Under the pieces are notes generated by a model. That model was not told where the DNA came from and did not search any database. It saw only the letters and a list, made by a program, of their open reading frames with translations. Position numbers and translations under genes: made by a program. This document shows, piece after piece, positions 5,223-7,674 of a DNA stretch of 7,674 nt. Origin of the DNA: Planctomycetota bacterium (GTDB lineage Bacteria > Planctomycetota > JAJSAM01); the NCBI GenBank assembly GCA_029932425.1, contig JAOZQC010000144.1:1-7674 (forward strand), given 5' to 3'. Each line of letters begins with the position of its first letter. Position 1 is the stretch's first letter.

Positions 5223-5728
5223 GTGAGATCCAACCGGGCCCGGATCTTCCGCGCGTAGCTCTCCACCGTGTCCTCCTCCTCGTGGGGGATCTCCAGGATC
5301 TCCCCCAGCTCCATGAGGAGGGCCTCGTCCTTCTCCAGGTGAAGCCGGTACCGGGCGGCGTAGGTCCGGAAGAGGCGGAGGAAGATCCACCGCGCGAGCC
5401 CGGTGCAGGAGCGGTAGAGGAGGAAGCCCACCAGCGCCATGGTGAGGAGGGTAAGGACGAGGTAGAAGCCGAGGTTCCGGCCGGGCTGAGCGCGCTCCGC
5501 GAGCAGGGCGTAGATCTGGAGCGAGGAGCCGATGAGGACGCAGAGGAAGCCGAGGATGGCCTCCAGCCGCTGCGCCACGAAGTGCTTGAAGGTCTTCAGC
5601 CGGTCGACCTTGACGTTCAGGAGCTCCCGCATCATGGTGCGCGGGCTCTTCACGATCACCGCGAGCATGATGAAGAACACCCCGAGGATGTCGAGGCACA
5701 GGCCGACGATGGCGAGGTTGCCGCTCAT
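5204..5728 (-). CDS. Three-helix membrane protein of unknown function
   Basis: A 174-residue protein with three clear hydrophobic segments at about residues 4-26, 56-77 and 86-106, and a ~65-residue soluble C-terminal tail rich in charge (LEKDEALLMELGEILEIPHE and onward). The loop between the first two helices is basic (KVDRLKTFKHF), so by the positive-inside rule that loop is probably cytoplasmic. I do not recognise a family. A long purine-rich run (GGGAGGAGGGGAGGGAAG) directly precedes ATG 5728, a very strong ribosome binding signal. The gene lies 75 bases downstream of the RluA-family gene on the same strand, so co-transcription is likely. Its last 19 bases, including the stop, overlap antisense with the 3' end of the zinc-ribbon gene. 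Confidence 0.8.
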   Translation of the reverse strand: MSGNLAIVGLCLDILGVFFIMLAVIVKSPRTMMRELLNVKVDRLKTFKHFVAQRLEAILGFLCVLIGSSLQIYALLAERAQPGRNLGFYLVLTLLTMALVGFLLYRSCTGLARWIFLRLFRTYAARYRLHLEKDEALLMELGEILEIPHEEEDTVESYARKIRARLDLTYPPRR

Positions 5729-5758
5729 CTTCCCTCCCCTCCTCCCACCGCCTTTCCC

Positions 5759-5786
5759 GGCCCGGGGCGCCGCCCGCCGCCGGGCC
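5759..5786. repeat. Inverted repeat between the RluA-family and membrane-protein genes
   Basis: GGCCCGG (5759-5765) and CCGGGCC (5780-5786) are perfect complements around a 14-base GC-rich loop in the 75-base gap. There is no adjacent T-tract, so a full terminator is unlikely. In a minus-strand transcript it could lower read-through into the downstream gene or protect RNA ends. Confidence 0.35.
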
Positions 5787-5803
5787 CCGCCGATCCCGAT
5801 CCG

Positions 5804-6559
5804 CTACCGGTCGTTCTCGAGCGCACGGTACTTCCTCAGGTACTTCAGCGCCAGCCCGAAGTCCTTCGGGACGGGGGAGGCGATGACCAGCTCCTCCCCC
5901 GTGACGGGATGCGCCAGGCGGACCTCCCGGGCGTGCAGGGAGAGCCGCGCGAGGAGCGGCCGCTCGGGCCGGTCCCGTTTCTTCTTGTAGCCCGGTTTCA
6001 GGCGCGAGAGCAAGAGCTCCTCGTCCCCCCCGTAGGCGGGGTCCACGAGGAGCGGATAGCCGAGATGGGAAAGGCTCGCCCGGATCTGGTGCGTCCGCCC
6101 CGTCCGCGGCCGGACCTCCAGCAGGGCGTACCCCCGGAACGACTCGGCCCGGCGCCACTCCGTGACCGACCGCCTCCCCCGCCGGCCCCCCACCTTCACG
6201 AAGCCCGGCCGGGAGGGGTCCTCCCCCAGGTCCACCTCGATCTCGCCCTGCTCCTCGGGAGGCGTGCCCTTCACCAGGGCGAGATAGGTCTTCTCGATCT
6301 CCCGATCCCTGAAGCCCCGGGAGAGGGCCCGGGCCGCTTCGCGGGAGACGGCGAAGAGGAGCACTCCGCTCGTCTCCTTGTCGATGCGGTGGACGACCCG
6401 GGGCCTGGGCGCTTCCGGGTCCGCCTCCCGGAGGAGCCGCCAGACCACCACCAGGGCGGAGTCGTCGTCCGTCCAGCGCTCGCGGATGCTCGCCAGGCCG
6501 GGCGGCTTGTCGAGCGCCACGAGATGGGGGTCGCGGAAGAGGAGGGCGGGCCGGATCAC
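5804..6559 (-). CDS. RluA-family pseudouridine synthase without S4 domain
   Basis: A 251-residue cytoplasmic enzyme predicted to convert uridine to pseudouridine in rRNA or tRNA. It begins directly with the catalytic fold (LLFRDPHLVALDKPPGL, 7-22). The signature HRIDKETSGVLLFA (57-70) carries the catalytic aspartate D60. RTGRTHQIRASLSHLGYPLL (152-171) and the late LSLHA segment (207-211) are the other conserved family blocks. There is no N-terminal S4 RNA-binding domain, so it resembles the short members (RluA/TruC-like) rather than RluC or RluD. The RNA target cannot be read from sequence. The chosen start is GTG at 6559, a few residues before the first conserved strand; no ATG closer to the conserved region is available and SD support is weak. 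A basic insert around 125-130 (GGRRGRR) and another at 190-200 may contact RNA. It probably heads a unit with the downstream membrane-protein gene and diverges from the right-edge membrane gene. Confidence 0.93.
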   Translation of the reverse strand: MIRPALLFRDPHLVALDKPPGLASIRERWTDDDSALVVVWRLLREADPEAPRPRVVHRIDKETSGVLLFAVSREAARALSRGFRDREIEKTYLALVKGTPPEEQGEIEVDLGEDPSRPGFVKVGGRRGRRSVTEWRRAESFRGYALLEVRPRTGRTHQIRASLSHLGYPLLVDPAYGGDEELLLSRLKPGYKKKRDRPERPLLARLSLHAREVRLAHPVTGEELVIASPVPKDFGLALKYLRKYRALENDR

Positions 6560-6580
6560 GCCGCCAGATTCGCACGGGGC

Positions 6581-6592
6581 GGCGGGCCCGCC
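6581..6592. repeat. Perfect 12-bp palindrome
   Basis: GGCGGGCCCGCC reads the same on both strands. It lies 22 bases upstream of the RluA-family GTG start, within the probable leader or promoter region. It could be an operator for a dimeric regulator or a chance product of high GC content. Confidence 0.35.
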
Positions 6593-6654
6593 AAAGAGGA
6601 ACCCGCGGATGAAACATCGATGACAGGCACGGCTTTTTCACTTCTCGCCCGGAA

Positions 6655-6675
6655 GGGACGAGAACCCCTCGTCCC
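6655..6675. repeat. 8-bp inverted repeat with 5-base loop in the divergent region
   Basis: GGGACGAG (6655-6662) and CTCGTCCC (6668-6675) are perfect complements with AACCC between them. The arms are more mixed in base composition than most hairpins in this window, so chance is somewhat less likely. It lies midway between the RluA-family and right-edge genes. The CTTTTTC run at 6633-6639 is not adjacent, so it is not a terminator for either strand. Confidence 0.4.
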
Positions 6676-6729
6676 CGCGGGCGGAGCAACGGTCCCCGAA
6701 TGCCGCCGGGATTTCCGGAGGAGCCCGTA

Positions 6730-6769
6730 TCATGCCGGGGCCCGGCGCCGCCGGGCGGGAGCGGCATGA
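6730..6769 (+). promoter_or_regulatory. Nested hairpin enclosing SD and start codon of the right-edge gene
   Basis: The outer arms TCATGCCG (6730-6737) and CGGCATGA (6762-6769) pair over 8 bases, and the right arm contains ATG 6766. An inner stem GCCCGGC (6740-6746) with GCCGGGC (6750-6756) pairs over 7 bases around a 3-base loop. The unpaired bulge on the 3' side is GGGAG (6757-6761), the only SD for this gene. Folded RNA would bury the start codon and hold the SD in an internal loop, as expected for translational control. The outer arms could instead be a DNA operator. Confidence 0.45.
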
Positions 6770-7674
6770 CCGACGACGAACAGAGGTTAGTCAGGGCTCT
6801 CCGGAGGCTCGGGAGGCGCCGGCTCGGGGTCCGGCTTCTCCGGTGGTCCGGCCCCGTCCTCCTCCTGGCCTCCCTCGTGCTCCTCGTCCTCTTCTCCCTC
6901 CGGGCTCTCGTCCTGCGCGAGGGGGGTGCGGACCTCCTCCCGCTGCCGGGAGGGGAGATGCTCGCCTTCGCGGGGCTCGTCCTCCTCCTGCCGCTCCTCC
7001 TCCTGGGGCTGGCGCTCTTCCTGGGGGCCCCCGGACCGCCGGCCGTGGCGCGGGAGCTGGACCGCCGCCTCCGGCTCTCCGACCTCCTGGCCGCGGGCCT
7101 CACCGCCCGCGGCGCCTCCGGCGTCTTCGCGCGGGAGACGGTACGCCGGGCCGCGGCCCGGCTCGCCGCCGCGGAACCGGAGCGTCTCTATCCCGCCCGG
7201 CCTCTCGTGAGGCGGAACATCGTCCTCCTGGTGCTCGCCCTCGCCGCTCTCTACCTGGCCGGCCTTCCGCCCGGCGGGGGGTGGATCCCCCTCGTCCGGA
7301 CCGCCTCCCGGACCGCGCCCGGGACCGGAGGGGAGCCCGCGCGGAAGGGTCCCGGGGCGCGGGAGACCTCCCCCCCGGGAGGTCGGCCGGACCGGGAGAG
7401 GAAGCCCGGCGGAGAGAAGCCGCCTTCCGGAGAGCCGACCCCGGACCGGTTCCGCCTCCGCGTGGTGCCCATGAAGGAGGAGTACGGTCCCCTGGACCCC
7501 GTGACGCTCTTCGTGGTGGGGGAGCCGGCGGGGAAGATGACGCGGGAGCATACGGGGCCGGTCACCCTCCTCGTGGACGGGCGGCCCGCGCCCGCGGGGG
7601 CCGCGCTCACCGTCCGTCCCGGGAAAGGAGGCCTGCTCGTGGTCCGGGGCCGGGCGGTGAAGGCGGCGGCGCCG
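6766..7674 (+). CDS. Membrane protein with charged linker and beta-rich domain, C-terminus outside the window
   Basis: 303 codons are visible and the frame is open at the right edge. Hydrophobic segments lie at about residues 28-49, 66-87 and 151-167. Between the second and third is a helical segment (VARELDRRLRLSDLLAAGL, 94-112). A long Pro/Gly/Arg/Lys/Glu linker (~175-226) follows, then FRLRVVPMKEEYGPLDPVTL begins a beta-rich, Ig-like region that continues out of the window. The ELDRRL...LSDLLAAGL segment and helix layout recall large DUF4175-like membrane proteins often found near MoxR/DUF58/BatA-type genes; this is a weak resemblance and none of those partners is in view. The start at 6766 has SD GGGAG and lies inside a nested inverted repeat. 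Codon 8 is TTA, the only TTA leucine codon I noticed in the window's genes. It is divergent from the RluA-family gene. Confidence 0.75.
   Translation, partial: MTDDEQRLVRALRRLGRRRLGVRLLRWSGPVLLLASLVLLVLFSLRALVLREGGADLLPLPGGEMLAFAGLVLLLPLLLLGLALFLGAPGPPAVARELDRRLRLSDLLAAGLTARGASGVFARETVRRAAARLAAAEPERLYPARPLVRRNIVLLVLALAALYLAGLPPGGGWIPLVRTASRTAPGTGGEPARKGPGARETSPPGGRPDRERKPGGEKPPSGEPTPDRFRLRVVPMKEEYGPLDPVTLFVVGEPAGKMTREHTGPVTLLVDGRPAPAGAALTVRPGKGGLLVVRGRAVKAAAP

Noticed and set aside
6728..6733. TATCAT as a -10 box for the right-edge gene
   Set aside because: It matches TATAAT well but no -35-like hexamer is found 15-19 bases upstream, and its first bases belong to the start-codon hairpin arm. 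Left unassigned.
4737..7103. Long open minus-strand frame (about 788 codons) across the zinc-ribbon, membrane and RluA-family region
   Set aside because: It is out of frame with the RluA-family and membrane-protein genes, which have real motifs, and its product is low-complexity. The same applies to the plus-strand frame 4820-6769.
1..7674. CRISPR array, tRNA or rRNA genes, insertion sequence or phage genes
   Set aside because: I looked for evenly spaced repeats, tRNA T-arm and acceptor pairing, and transposase or integrase motifs on both strands and saw none.

Overview
This is a very GC-rich, densely packed bacterial window. Arg, Ala, Pro, Gly and Leu dominate the proteins and codon third positions are mostly G or C. 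It carries eight supported genes, two of them cut by the window edges, plus one relic or microgene. I cannot assign a phylum from the sequence alone. The mix of a GH84-type lipoprotein, an FGE-fold protein with a helical N-terminus, an Aur1-like PAP2 membrane protein and a membrane-anchored linker/beta-domain protein would fit an uncultured high-GC lineage (Planctomycetota, Myxococcota, Gemmatimonadota or similar), but that is inference. There is no CRISPR array, tRNA, rRNA, transposase or phage gene.

Left part (1-2176). A PAP2/inositol-phosphotransferase-like membrane protein runs off the left edge on the minus strand. It is divergent from a lipoprotein with a compact GH84-like (beta-N-acetylglucosaminidase/O-GlcNAcase) catalytic domain. 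Neither start has a good Shine-Dalgarno (SD) sequence, and each has a TANNNT box 8-9 bases upstream, so both mRNAs may be leaderless.

Middle (2177-3655). After a 232-base gene-free stretch, in which a sigma70-like promoter begins at the end of the GH84 gene, comes the most unusual item: a 62-codon open frame that joins the first ~33 residues of a FabL-like short-chain dehydrogenase directly to its last ~30 residues. The whole catalytic middle is missing but the frame is kept. Its stop codon overlaps the SD of ygfZ, which encodes an intact folate-binding Fe-S-cluster/tRNA-modification factor.

Right part (3656-7674). A cytoplasmic FGE-fold protein on the minus strand lacks the catalytic cysteine pair of true formylglycine-generating enzymes. 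It diverges from a small zinc-ribbon protein. The zinc-ribbon gene overlaps the tail of a convergent three-helix membrane protein by 19 bases, and that gene lies downstream of an RluA-family pseudouridine synthase in a probable two-gene minus-strand unit. The last gene, on the plus strand and cut by the right edge, encodes a membrane protein with a charged linker and the start of a beta-rich domain. Its SD and ATG lie inside a nested inverted repeat that could control translation.

Most of the window is housekeeping or uncharacterised single genes and no multi-gene defence or biosynthetic system is visible. The observations most worth following are the internally deleted FabL frame upstream of ygfZ, the start-codon hairpin at 6730-6769, and the trimmed GH84-like enzyme.
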